Below, in pieces: positions 1 to 5,384 of a stretch of DNA of 5,384 nucleotides (positions within the stretch are counted from its first letter, which is position 1; each line of letters opens with the position of its first letter). Below the pieces are notes generated by a model. The model did not search any database. It had not been told where the DNA came from and saw nothing but the letters and a program-made list of their open reading frames with translations. A program made the position numbers and the translations under genes. The stretch is from Acidobacteriota bacterium (GTDB taxonomy: Bacteria > Acidobacteriota > Thermoanaerobaculia > Multivoradales > JAHEKO01): positions 1 to 5,384 of the forward strand of contig SBFI01000262.1 in the NCBI GenBank assembly GCA_006227875.1, given 5' to 3'.

Positions 1-46
1 GGCTCTCGTCCGCCAGCGCCTTGGTGATAGCCACATGCTTCTTCAC
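1..46 (-). CDS. ArsR-family HTH transcriptional regulator, N-terminal 15 codons only (runs off left edge)
   Basis: The minus strand reads MKKHVAITKALADES from a GTG start at 46-44 and stays open to the window edge. ITKALADE(S/T)R is the usual opening of ArsR/SmtB-family winged-helix repressors, just before the first DNA-binding helices. Those proteins are normally about 100 residues long, so most of the gene lies outside. I chose the GTG because GGAG (58-55) sits 8 bases upstream of it and codon use becomes typical of the window there. The frame stays open further upstream to an ATG at 85-83, which would add 13 residues, but that start has a weaker ribosome site. ArsR proteins usually repress their own promoter until a metal, metalloid or persulfide signal is sensed. 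Sensor residues are not visible here. The assignment rests on a very short stretch, so it is tentative. Confidence 0.55.
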   Translation of the reverse strand, partial: MKKHVAITKALADES

Positions 47-49
47 GAT

Positions 50-79
50 CACTTCTCCAATTCGCCAACCATCGAAGTG
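50..79. promoter_or_regulatory. Inverted repeat CACTTC/GAAGTG, possible ArsR operator
   Basis: CACTTC (50-55) and GAAGTG (74-79) are perfect 6-base inverted repeats separated by 18 bases. They lie between the candidate -10 box and the ribosome site of the ArsR-like gene. This is where autoregulating ArsR proteins often bind. A 6-base match can arise by chance, so the operator role is an inference. Confidence 0.25.
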
Positions 80-105
80 TAACATCCGTATGCCTGTTTC
101 GACAA
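76..105 (-). promoter_or_regulatory. Candidate sigma70-type promoter for the ArsR-like gene
   Basis: On the minus strand, TTGTCG (105-100) is followed after 18 bases by TACACT (81-76). Each hexamer matches the consensus at 4 of 6 positions. The -10 box ends 17 bases before the GGAG ribosome site of the GTG start at 46, which leaves room for a short leader. This was judged by eye only. Confidence 0.35.
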
Positions 106-184
106 GCAGTTCGTGGAGCTTCTACCCAGCTTTGCCGAGCAGTACCAAAACCCGATCCCGATTCCCACCGTACCTGAGTGACAA

Positions 185-466
185 ATGTGCTGTATGCCGG
201 ACGTGCCTCACTCCTCCGAGTCCCAGAATCCGGCCAAGCTGCCACCTCTGTTCTTCGGCCGCCTGATGCGGATCGTGACCGGCCTGGTCACCCTGGGAGT
301 CATCCCCTACGTAGGTATAGATCAGCTCGGCTTCTGGGGAGTTGCGGGTCTCGGTTTCTTGGGACTCTCTTTCCTCATCGGTGGGATCATGGGCAACCCC
401 GGCTGCGAGATCACCGCTCTGGCCAACCTGGCACTTCCATCAGCCAAACGGAAGCACTGTTTGTGA
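185..466 (+). CDS. Small two-helix membrane protein with GNPGCE motif (unknown function, DUF2892/YgaP-like topology)
   Basis: This 93-residue protein is dominated by two hydrophobic segments, about residues 28-43 and 48-69. They are followed by GNPGCEITALANLAL (residues 70-84) and a short basic tail ending KRKHCL. Cysteines are at 2, 3, 74 and 92. The two-helix hairpin with a Cys-containing loop resembles small DUF2892-type membrane proteins such as the membrane part of YgaP, which in some bacteria accompany rhodanese or ArsR-type regulators. I do not recognise an exact family. The start is uncertain: no good Shine-Dalgarno precedes ATG 185, ATG 194 is in frame 9 bases later, and ATG 266 would start directly before the first helix. 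The gene faces away from the ArsR-like gene across about 140 bases, so control by that regulator is plausible. No enzyme motif is seen. Confidence 0.6.
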   Translation: MCCMPDVPHSSESQNPAKLPPLFFGRLMRIVTGLVTLGVIPYVGIDQLGFWGVAGLGFLGLSFLIGGIMGNPGCEITALANLALPSAKRKHCL

Positions 467-471
467 CCGAT

Positions 472-493
472 TTGGACACCCTTGGACAGGGTG
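472..493 (+). terminator. Short hairpin with tandem TTGGACA, downstream of the small membrane gene
   Basis: CACCCT (477-482) and AGGGTG (488-493) form a perfect 6-base stem with the 5-base loop TGGAC, 10 bases after the stop codon of the upstream gene. No T-run follows, so it is not a classical Rho-independent terminator. TTGGACA occurs twice, at 472-478 and 482-488, exactly 10 bases apart, so a protein-binding site is the alternative reading. Confidence 0.25.
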
Positions 494-641
494 GAGCACG
501 CCATCAGAAACAGCCGAGACTAATAACATCTTTGCCTGCCTACCTTGCGGGGTGGCTTGCCTCCCCGTCCGCAGGGGTATTGGGGTCGACGGCGCGGGCG
601 GTCAGAATCGACGCAGCCTCGATCACAACCGATCTGCGAAC

Positions 642-646
642 AGGAA
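642..646 (+). promoter_or_regulatory. Ribosome binding site deciding the FadL-type start
   Basis: AGGAA lies 9 bases before ATG 656. Together with the signal peptide that begins at this ATG, it favours 656 over the in-frame upstream ATG 545. Confidence 0.55.
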
Positions 647-655
647 CCCGTCATC

Positions 656-2032
656 ATGCCGTGCCCCCTTCTCCTCAAGGTCGCAGGTCCTCGGGCCACA
701 GGAGTCTCGCTTCTCGTTCTGACGCTGATTGCGGCGCTGTCTTCATCCCCGGCCGCCGCGCAGATCCAGTTCTCCTTCCAGTTCAGCTTCTCCAACCCCG
801 GGGCTCGCAGCCTCGGGTTTGGTGGCGCCTTTGTCGGGCTGGCCGATGACGCCACTGCGGCCTTTGCCAACCCGGCCGGGCTGGTGCAGTTGGCCAAGCC
901 CGAAATCTCGATCGAGGGCCGCTCCTGGAGCTACTCGACTCCCTTTACCGCCAGCGGCAGAGTTTCCGGGGAACCGACCGGTATCGGGCTCGACTCCGAG
1001 TCCGGAATCCAGTTGTCGCGATCGGAGACCGACCTCACCGGACTCTCGTACCTCTCCTTCGTCTACCCGAAGGAGAAGTGGTCTCTGGCCTTCTACCGAC
1101 ACCAACTGGCCAACTTCGAGTCGACCAGCGCGACACAGGGCCTATTCTTGGACGACACCGGTGGCTCGGAGGACGTCGGCTACGAGGGCACACTGAGGAT
1201 TCCGGATCAGCTGGGAGCAGTCGACCTCAATATCGTTTCCTACAGTATCGCCGGTGCCTACCGAGTCACCGAAGACCTGAGCCTGGGCCTCGGACTCTCC
1301 TACTTCGATGGCACACAACGGGTGAGATCGCAGGCTTACCTCTGGGACGAGAACACCCTAGAGAGCTTCTTCGGCGAGAATCATTTCCTGCCCAATCGGC
1401 TATTCTTCGACGCCGCCGTGGACGCCGACGGTAGCGACTGGGGAGTAACAGCCGGCCTGCTATGGCGCTTTGCCGAGCGTTGGCACCTGGGTGGATTCTT
1501 CCGTCAGGGACCCGAGATCGACGGCCAGCTGTCGTTTCTCACGGGAATCCACACCGAGCATCCTCCCGGGACCCTGATCGAGGTCGACGTGCCGATCCAA
1601 TACCCAAACGTCTATGGTCTGGGTATCGCCTACCGCTCGGCCGATGGGCGCTGGACCGGGAGCTTCGAGTGGGACTACGTCGAATACTCGGTCATCATGG
1701 AGAGCCTGAAAGAGGTCGAAGACCGCGATCCGCGCTTCCGCATCCCCGAGACCATCGACGACGGCAACGAGCTCCATCTCGGTGGTGAGTATGCCTTTCT
1801 AGAGACGACTCCGGTCGTGGCCGTGCGGTTGGGCGCCTGGCTCGACCCCGATCATCGGATCCAAGGCGAAGAATCCAACGAGGTCTCGAGGGCGATGTTC
1901 CAGCCCGGCGACGATGAGCTCCACATTGCGTTTGGAGTCGGGATAGCCTTCAAGAGCTTTCAGATCGATCTCGCGGCCGACTTCTCCGACCTGGTCGACA
2001 CCATCGCCCTGTCCGCCATCTATTCATTCTGA
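656..2032 (+). CDS. OmpP1/FadL/TodX-family outer-membrane transport protein
   Basis: The product (458 residues from ATG 656) is a beta-barrel channel of the FadL family, which lets long-chain fatty acids or other hydrophobic compounds cross the outer membrane. Residues 1-35 are a signal peptide: a basic start, a hydrophobic core around 17-28, and a PAAA|Q cleavage site. The mature start has NPGARSLGFGGAFVGLADD, then FANPAGL with the family's NPA hatch motif at residues 72-74. The rest alternates polar and aromatic residues as barrel strands do, for example YLSFVYPKEKWSLAFYRHQ and LHLGGEYAF. The protein ends AIYSF with a terminal Phe, the usual BamA signal. Length is normal for the family (about 400-500). 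No fatty-acid or aromatic degradation gene lies next to it, so the substrate cannot be inferred. The gene converges with a secreted protein gene 67 bases downstream. Family assignment is strong; substrate unknown. Confidence 0.92.
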   Translation: MPCPLLLKVAGPRATGVSLLVLTLIAALSSSPAAAQIQFSFQFSFSNPGARSLGFGGAFVGLADDATAAFANPAGLVQLAKPEISIEGRSWSYSTPFTASGRVSGEPTGIGLDSESGIQLSRSETDLTGLSYLSFVYPKEKWSLAFYRHQLANFESTSATQGLFLDDTGGSEDVGYEGTLRIPDQLGAVDLNIVSYSIAGAYRVTEDLSLGLGLSYFDGTQRVRSQAYLWDENTLESFFGENHFLPNRLFFDAAVDADGSDWGVTAGLLWRFAERWHLGGFFRQGPEIDGQLSFLTGIHTEHPPGTLIEVDVPIQYPNVYGLGIAYRSADGRWTGSFEWDYVEYSVIMESLKEVEDRDPRFRIPETIDDGNELHLGGEYAFLETTPVVAVRLGAWLDPDHRIQGEESNEVSRAMFQPGDDELHIAFGVGIAFKSFQIDLAADFSDLVDTIALSAIYSF

Positions 2033-2054
2033 TAGTCAGGCGCCATGCTCCGCC

Positions 2055-2072
2055 GAGGCCAGCCGGTGCCTC
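2055..2072. terminator. Weak hairpin between the convergent genes
   Basis: The 67-base gap between the two facing stop codons contains GAGGC (2055-2059) and GCCTC (2068-2072), a 5-base stem with an 8-base loop. It has no T-run on either strand. It may slow transcription from both sides, but I would not call it a clear terminator. Confidence 0.15.
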
Positions 2073-2099
2073 CGCCCACAACCCGAGCTGCGCTGAGGT

Positions 2100-3683
2100 C
2101 TACTCGGTCTGAACCGGGGTCAGCGAACCCAGGTTGACAAAGTAGTCGAAGAGCTCGGACGCCTCTTTAACCCCGAAGATCGGGTAGTCGATGAAGTAGG
2201 CATAGGGGATGCTAGCGGCCGCGCCTTCCATCGGCAGCGCCCCGGGGGATTTCCACACCTCATGCAGGTGGAACTTGTCGCCGCCATTGAGCATGATGCC
2301 GACAATCTCGCCATCCGGAACACCCATGCGGTGAATGCGTGACCCGGCCGGTTCCCGATCGGGCTGGTTGTAGCGGTAGCGACCGGCCTGTGTCATGTGG
2401 AGCTGGCCCGCATAGGCCACGACCAGCGTGTCGGGATCGTCCTCATACTCCGAGACGATGGCCCTGGCCATGGTCTCGTTTCGAGTATCGGTGAGGAACA
2501 ACCGTTTGAGAAGAATGTCGAGCATGTTTTCGTCCATGGCTTTGACAGCCCGAGCCCTCTCTGGATGGTTACAGGCCCAGCGCAGCAGATCCTGGAGCGC
2601 CAGAACTAACTGTCCCTCGAAGACGGACGCCAGCGCGGGCTCGGTACACTCCTCGAGGTAATGATCGATCGCCGGCTGGATCGCGGCCGGGAGCTCGAGC
2701 AGAAGGCTGACGGGGCGATCGCCGAAGGCATCCATCAGCGTCGTGGCGTAGATAACCGGCTCCTTGAAAAGATGATCCTCGCCGATCAGAAGAACCCTTT
2801 TGCCACCTATTCTCGAGGCCAGCTCTTCGACGTCGAGCAGGTTCTTCTCGATCCGCTCCACCGGCAAAACCTCGGCCGGCGGTCGGGCAATCCCGGGCAG
2901 CGGCGACCGCAGACCTCGGAGGGTATCTACGGCAGTGCGGTCTCCGGGCTCGAAGCCAACCACACCGTCAGCGGCAGCCAGCACCCGCGGTGAGTACCGC
3001 CCTCTGGCCTCGATGGTGTATCCCTCCGGCGCGCCGGCGGGTCGGATTTCGTACTCCACCTCGGTGATGAAATAGGTCTCCGGATCGAATCTGACAGTAC
3101 TGCTGCCGTTCTCGGCTTCGAGGCGAACCTCCGGGATCGAATCGGACAACACCTCGAAGTCGACGATCGCAAGAGCTTCGAGCACCGGCGCATAGCGCAG
3201 CGCATGCAGGACAGCCTCCAGCTTCTTGCCGGCGCGCATGGCGACCTGGGGTGGCTCCCACAAGCCTGCCGGTCGGAAGACGATGCCCTGCACGAGTGAG
3301 TCATCCCAAAGGCCCGCCAATGCCTTGCCAAAGTCACCATCGAAAGCCGTCTCGAAGTACTTCTCTTCCTGTCCAAACCGCTCGACGTACAGACGCTCAC
3401 CCACCGCCAAGAGCCGTAGGTAGCCCTCGATATCGAGCTCGACGTCGGAACCCTGACCCATTTTGTACCGGATCACGCGCTCACCGGGCTCTGATCCAGG
3501 TATCTCAACCACCATCGTCAGAGTGTCTTCGAGCGCCGGAGCCTCGCGATAGGCCCTCGCCGACCGCATGAAGACCTCGGCGGCCGTCGATGCCGACGAC
3601 TCCGCTGGATAGACACGTTGGCCTGCCAAGAGAAGAGTGACACATGACAGGCCAAGGGCAAGAGCCAGCTTTCTTCTGGTCAT
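2100..3683 (-). CDS. Secreted two-domain protein: LolA/DUF2092-like half fused to a ChaN/Tiki/erythromycin-esterase-like half
   Basis: The product is 527 residues from ATG 3683-3681. Residues 1-27 are a signal peptide (MTRRKLALALG, hydrophobic core, about VYPA|ES), so it acts outside the cytoplasm, probably in the periplasm. Residues about 30-245 resemble the DUF2092/LolA-like curved-sheet fold: an AAEVFMRSARAYREAPALEDT opening, then repeated strands such as RFDPETYFITEVEYEIRP. A proline-rich linker (about 259-275) leads to a C-terminal half with hallmarks of the ChaN/Tiki/EreA superfamily: LLIGEDH (298-304), LLLELP (327-332), TRNETMARAI (400-409) and AGQLH (425-429). In relatives these surround a metal- or haem-related active centre, and all these signature positions are retained. 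ChaN binds haem, EreA-type enzymes hydrolyse esters, and Tiki proteins are proteases, so the activity cannot be chosen here. It lies 146 bases downstream of the CDGSH gene on the same strand. The domain calls come from motif reading, the N-terminal one being weaker. Confidence 0.75.
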   Translation of the reverse strand: MTRRKLALALGLSCVTLLLAGQRVYPAESSASTAAEVFMRSARAYREAPALEDTLTMVVEIPGSEPGERVIRYKMGQGSDVELDIEGYLRLLAVGERLYVERFGQEEKYFETAFDGDFGKALAGLWDDSLVQGIVFRPAGLWEPPQVAMRAGKKLEAVLHALRYAPVLEALAIVDFEVLSDSIPEVRLEAENGSSTVRFDPETYFITEVEYEIRPAGAPEGYTIEARGRYSPRVLAAADGVVGFEPGDRTAVDTLRGLRSPLPGIARPPAEVLPVERIEKNLLDVEELASRIGGKRVLLIGEDHLFKEPVIYATTLMDAFGDRPVSLLLELPAAIQPAIDHYLEECTEPALASVFEGQLVLALQDLLRWACNHPERARAVKAMDENMLDILLKRLFLTDTRNETMARAIVSEYEDDPDTLVVAYAGQLHMTQAGRYRYNQPDREPAGSRIHRMGVPDGEIVGIMLNGGDKFHLHEVWKSPGALPMEGAAASIPYAYFIDYPIFGVKEASELFDYFVNLGSLTPVQTE

Positions 3684-3692
3684 TGCAGGATT

Positions 3693-3698
3693 CCCTCC
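3693..3698 (-). promoter_or_regulatory. Ribosome binding site deciding the start of the LolA-like/ChaN-like protein
   Basis: GGAGGG on the minus strand lies 9 bases before ATG 3683. The longer reading frame begins at a TTG (3719-3717) with no ribosome site and would add 12 residues ahead of the signal peptide, so the ATG is preferred. Confidence 0.7.
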
Positions 3699-3758
3699 AT
3701 ACTCCAGACAACAAAACAAGTGGATACTAAAAGTCTACATGGACCATCTCCGCATAAA

Positions 3759-3774
3759 TAGGCGTTCGCGCCCA
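3759..3774 (-). terminator. Possible weak terminator after the CDGSH gene
   Basis: On the minus strand TGGGCG-CGAA-CGCCTA folds into a 6-pair stem (one G-U) with a CGAA tetraloop and is followed by TTTATG. It begins 55 bases past the CDGSH stop codon. The stem and T-run are short, so termination would be partial at best. If it works, the downstream gene needs its own promoter in 3684-3758, where I see no clear one. Confidence 0.3.
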
Positions 3775-3829
3775 GCCTGGAAGATACTCAACCGGAAATG
3801 CGCAAACCGAGCAGCACCGAAGGTGTTGA

Positions 3830-4486
3830 TCAGTCGGCGCGAAAGCCGATGGCTTTGTGCGAGCCATCGCAGAAGGGCTTGTTCTGCGAGGCACCGCAGC
3901 GGCAGAGCGAGCCCTTGGCGCCGGAGTCCGAGCCGGAGCCATCAGCACTGCGGATCTCCAGCCGACCGCGACAAGAGACCGGGCCATTGGCAATCAAGCG
4001 GATCTCCAAGTGTGTCTGTTCCCCCTCTTCGCCGCTATCGCCTCGTTGCCTATCCGTCACCGCCCCCGGGTCCTCGAATCCAATCTCGATGTGGCTGTTG
4101 TCACAGAACGGTTTGTTATTGGAAGCGCCACATCGACAGAGCGCCACTCGAGTCTCCTTCTGGACCGAACCGTCGGGCATTCGCAGCTCGAGATCTCCCT
4201 CGAGATAGACCGGGCCGTTGGCTACCACTCGGCCGCTGTTGCTGGCCGGTGTCGTCTCCGCCGGCCCACCATCCAACCTCTCGAAGCGGAGCGCTCCCGT
4301 CGGACAACGCAGTACCACGTCGGCGATCTCGTCGGCCGACCCCTTTTCCGGCTCGATCCAGGGCCGCCCGTGGCGGTCGAACACGTCCGGAAGTCCGTGG
4401 ACACACTCCTCGGCGTGAATACAACGCTTGGGCTCGAATCGAACGACGATATCCGGGCCCTCGTAGTCGTAGACCTTCTTAGGCAT
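3830..4486 (-). CDS. Triple iron-sulfur protein: Fer4_19 (divergent 4Fe-4S) plus two CDGSH domains
   Basis: This 218-residue cytoplasmic protein has no signal peptide. Residues about 8-72 match the divergent 4Fe-4S mono-cluster domain (Fer4_19): RCIHAEECVHGLPDVFD, then RPWI, then RCPTGAL, with Cys 22, 28 and 61. Two CDGSH zinc-finger-like domains, which bind [2Fe-2S] clusters through three Cys and one His, follow. In the first, C117, C119, C128 and H132 lie in CRCGASNNKPFCDNSH. In the second, C195, C197, C206 and H210 lie in CRCGASQNKPFCDGSH. Each is preceded by a NGPV-type strand (about residues 90 and 167). An acidic, Gly-rich linker (about 138-158) separates the two. The first motif has Asn where the name-giving Gly usually stands. 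Likely roles are electron transfer or Fe-S/redox sensing; the partner is unknown. The start at ATG 4486 follows GAGGAGA closely. The gene is divergent from an MDR dehydrogenase. Confidence 0.92.
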   Translation of the reverse strand: MPKKVYDYEGPDIVVRFEPKRCIHAEECVHGLPDVFDRHGRPWIEPEKGSADEIADVVLRCPTGALRFERLDGGPAETTPASNSGRVVANGPVYLEGDLELRMPDGSVQKETRVALCRCGASNNKPFCDNSHIEIGFEDPGAVTDRQRGDSGEEGEQTHLEIRLIANGPVSCRGRLEIRSADGSGSDSGAKGSLCRCGASQNKPFCDGSHKAIGFRAD

Positions 4487-4490
4487 CGAG

Positions 4491-4497
4491 TCTCCTC
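4491..4497 (-). promoter_or_regulatory. Ribosome binding site of the CDGSH gene
   Basis: GAGGAGA on the minus strand lies 4 bases before ATG 4486, a strong Shine-Dalgarno match that supports this start. Confidence 0.7.
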
Positions 4498-4640
4498 ATG
4501 AACCTACCCTGTCTTCTCATTCCGTCTCGGACATGGACTGGATTGCCAGGTGCTCCCCATAACAACGAGAGCCAAAACCCATATTTCCGCGTTTCGAACA
4601 TCTATTTACGGCCAACGGGCTGGGGCGGTAGGCTTTGAGG

Positions 4641-4645
4641 GGAGG
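4641..4645 (+). promoter_or_regulatory. Ribosome binding site of the MDR dehydrogenase
   Basis: GGAGG, within a longer purine run (4637-4647), lies 11 bases before ATG 4657. An in-frame TGA at 4636-4638 rules out any earlier start. Confidence 0.6.
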
Positions 4646-4656
4646 GATTCGTCATC

Positions 4657-5384
4657 ATGCTTGCCTCTGCCCTGACCAAACGAGACGGCCGGACGGTCTT
4701 GGAGACTCGGCGCTTTCCCGACCCGGCGGTGGGCCCCGGACGGGCACTGGTGGAGGTCCGAGCCGCCGCTCTCAACCATCTCGATCTCTATTCTCGGGCC
4801 CTGCACGAAGCCGAAAAGTCGGCCGCCGAAAAGATCATCGGCTCGGATGCCGCCGGTGTCGTCCGTGAGGTGGGCCCGGGTGTCGAGGATATGGTTCCCG
4901 GCGTCGAAGTGGTGCTCAATCCGGGTCTGAGCTGCGGCAGTTGCGAGCTTTGCATGGCTGGTGAGGAGAGCGAGTGCCCCGGCTTCGATCTGGTGGGACG
5001 AGGAGTGCCGGGAACCTACGCCGAGCTGGTCGTGGTACCGGCCTCGAATCTGGCTCCCAAACCCGCTCATCTGAGCTTCGAACAGGCTGCCGCCCTGCCG
5101 CTGGCACATCTGACGGCCTGGCGGATGACGATGAACCGGGGCAGGCTGGAGCCGGGTGAAAAAGTGCTTATCCACGGCATCGGTGGCGGCGTGGCCCTCG
5201 CCGCCCTGCAGCTCGCCAAGCTGGCCGGGGCGGAGGTCATCGTCACCTCCTCAGACGACACCAAGCTGGAGCGCGCCCGTGAGCTGGGTGCCAGCCACAC
5301 CATCAACTACGAGCAGACCCCGGATGTTGCCAAGGCCGTGCGCGAGATGACCGGCAGCAAGGGGGTCGACCTGGTTATCGACAC
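4657..5384 (+). CDS. MDR-superfamily zinc-binding dehydrogenase / quinone oxidoreductase-like protein (C-terminus beyond right edge)
   Basis: The first 242 codons are present; members are usually 320-350 residues. The GroES-like N-terminal domain has AAALNHLDLYSR (37-47), IGSDAAGVVREVGPGVED (61-78) and the structural-zinc loop with Cys 93, 96, 99 and 107 in the classic spacing. GTYAELVVVP (119-128) and LSFEQAAALPLAHLTAWRM (139-157) follow. The NAD(P)-binding Rossmann domain opens with VLIHGIGGGVALAALQLAK (170-188) and continues to GVDLVID at the edge. Asn40 stands where zinc alcohol dehydrogenases have the catalytic Cys, and the usual second ligand before GSDAAG is Ile61. The catalytic zinc is therefore probably absent, as in quinone-oxidoreductase and enoyl-reductase branches. 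Expected chemistry is NAD(P)H-linked reduction of a carbonyl, enone or quinone; the substrate is unknown. The start at 4657 is the first available one. The gene is divergent from the Fe-S gene. Confidence 0.9.
   Translation, partial: MLASALTKRDGRTVLETRRFPDPAVGPGRALVEVRAAALNHLDLYSRALHEAEKSAAEKIIGSDAAGVVREVGPGVEDMVPGVEVVLNPGLSCGSCELCMAGEESECPGFDLVGRGVPGTYAELVVVPASNLAPKPAHLSFEQAAALPLAHLTAWRMTMNRGRLEPGEKVLIHGIGGGVALAALQLAKLAGAEVIVTSSDDTKLERARELGASHTINYEQTPDVAKAVREMTGSKGVDLVID

Larger units (their letters stand above)
467..655. other. Intergenic leader in front of the FadL-type gene
   Basis: This 189-base gap probably holds the promoter of the FadL-type gene. There is an A+T-richer patch with TAATAA at 521-526, but no convincing -35 partner at the right distance. 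It also holds the hairpin at 477-493 and an imperfect dyad at 549-566 (GGGG-T-GGC-TT-GCC-T-CCCC). The channel's reading frame stays open upstream to ATG 545, but the leader does not look coding and the signal peptide begins at 656. Confidence 0.4.
4487..4656. promoter_or_regulatory. Divergent promoter region between the CDGSH gene and the dehydrogenase
   Basis: These 170 bases separate two divergent genes and must hold at least one promoter for each unless one is read from elsewhere. The A+T-richer core is about 4575-4610 (CCATATTTCC, then TCTATTTACGG), with a TTCGAA palindrome at 4594-4599. TATTTA could serve as a -10 box for the rightward gene, but no good -35 box is visible. Nothing can be assigned firmly. 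Confidence 0.4.

Noticed and set aside
82..181. Plus-strand stretch reading HPYACFDKQFVELLPSFAEQ and ending in a stop four bases before ATG 185, possibly the tail of an upstream gene
   Set aside because: It is preceded by an in-frame stop (TAA at 79-81) with no start codon or ribosome site and is only 32 codons long. No family is recognised. It could be a gene remnant, but the evidence is too thin to annotate.
545..655. N-terminal extension of the FadL-type protein to ATG 545
   Set aside because: It would put 37 Arg/Gly/Pro-rich residues ahead of a proper signal peptide, while ATG 656 has its own ribosome site.
178..849. 223-codon plus-strand frame spanning the small membrane gene and the FadL start
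   Set aside because: It is an Arg/Ser/Pro-rich translation without motifs, and it overlaps two better-supported frames.
2110..3683. Reading the Cys14 region of the secreted fusion protein as a lipobox
   Set aside because: The residues before Cys14 are GLS, with too short a hydrophobic run ahead of them. A signal peptidase I site near residue 27 fits better.
3850..4140. DNA direct repeat suggesting a mobile or recombining element
   Set aside because: The similarity comes from the two CDGSH domains of one protein. It is a diverged internal duplication at protein level, not a DNA repeat.
3637..4501. Long plus-strand frames (281 and 214 codons) across the Fe-S gene
   Set aside because: They are Arg/Ser/Pro-rich shadow translations opposite the CDGSH protein, whose cluster ligands confirm the minus strand as coding.
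4606..5175. 189-codon minus-strand reading frame opposite the dehydrogenase
   Set aside because: It lies antisense to a clearly conserved MDR coding sequence, its translation shows no recognisable motif, and long antisense frames are expected in GC-rich genes.

Overview
The window is about 5.4 kb of GC-rich bacterial DNA (roughly 60% G+C by eye). It carries a FadL-type outer-membrane protein with a signal peptide and a C-terminal phenylalanine, so the host has an outer membrane. Protein style and GC would suit an uncultured Acidobacteriota (Thermoanaerobaculia-like) or deltaproteobacterial lineage, but this is an impression from composition and protein flavour, not a demonstrated assignment. 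No rRNA, tRNA, CRISPR array, transposase or phage gene was seen.

Layout, left to right. (1) The left edge carries the first 15 codons of a probable ArsR-type regulator on the minus strand (46 to 1), with a plausible promoter and an inverted repeat in front of it. Facing away from it is a small two-helix membrane protein with a GNPGCE motif (185-466, plus). (2) A 189-base gap holds a short hairpin with two TTGGACA copies and a GGGG/CCCC dyad. It is followed by an apparently orphan OmpP1/FadL/TodX-family outer-membrane channel (656-2032, plus). (3) Convergent with it is a secreted two-part protein on the minus strand (3683-2100): an N-terminal LolA/DUF2092-like half joined to a C-terminal ChaN/Tiki/erythromycin-esterase-like half. 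(4) Upstream on the same strand lies a triple iron-sulfur protein (4486-3830) with a Fer4_19-type 4Fe-4S domain followed by two CDGSH (mitoNEET-type) domains. (5) Divergent from that gene, and sharing a 170-base intergenic region with it, is an MDR-family zinc-binding dehydrogenase/quinone oxidoreductase (4657 onward, plus) that runs off the right edge.

How the genes may work together: the CDGSH protein and the dehydrogenase are divergent and both look redox-related, so shared control is possible but unproven. The FadL protein and the LolA-like/ChaN-like protein converge and both belong to the cell envelope, but nothing visible ties them functionally. The ArsR/small membrane protein pair resembles metal- or sulfur-responsive modules. 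The most unusual item is the lipid-carrier-like/ChaN-like fusion. No clear multi-gene defence or biosynthetic system is visible.
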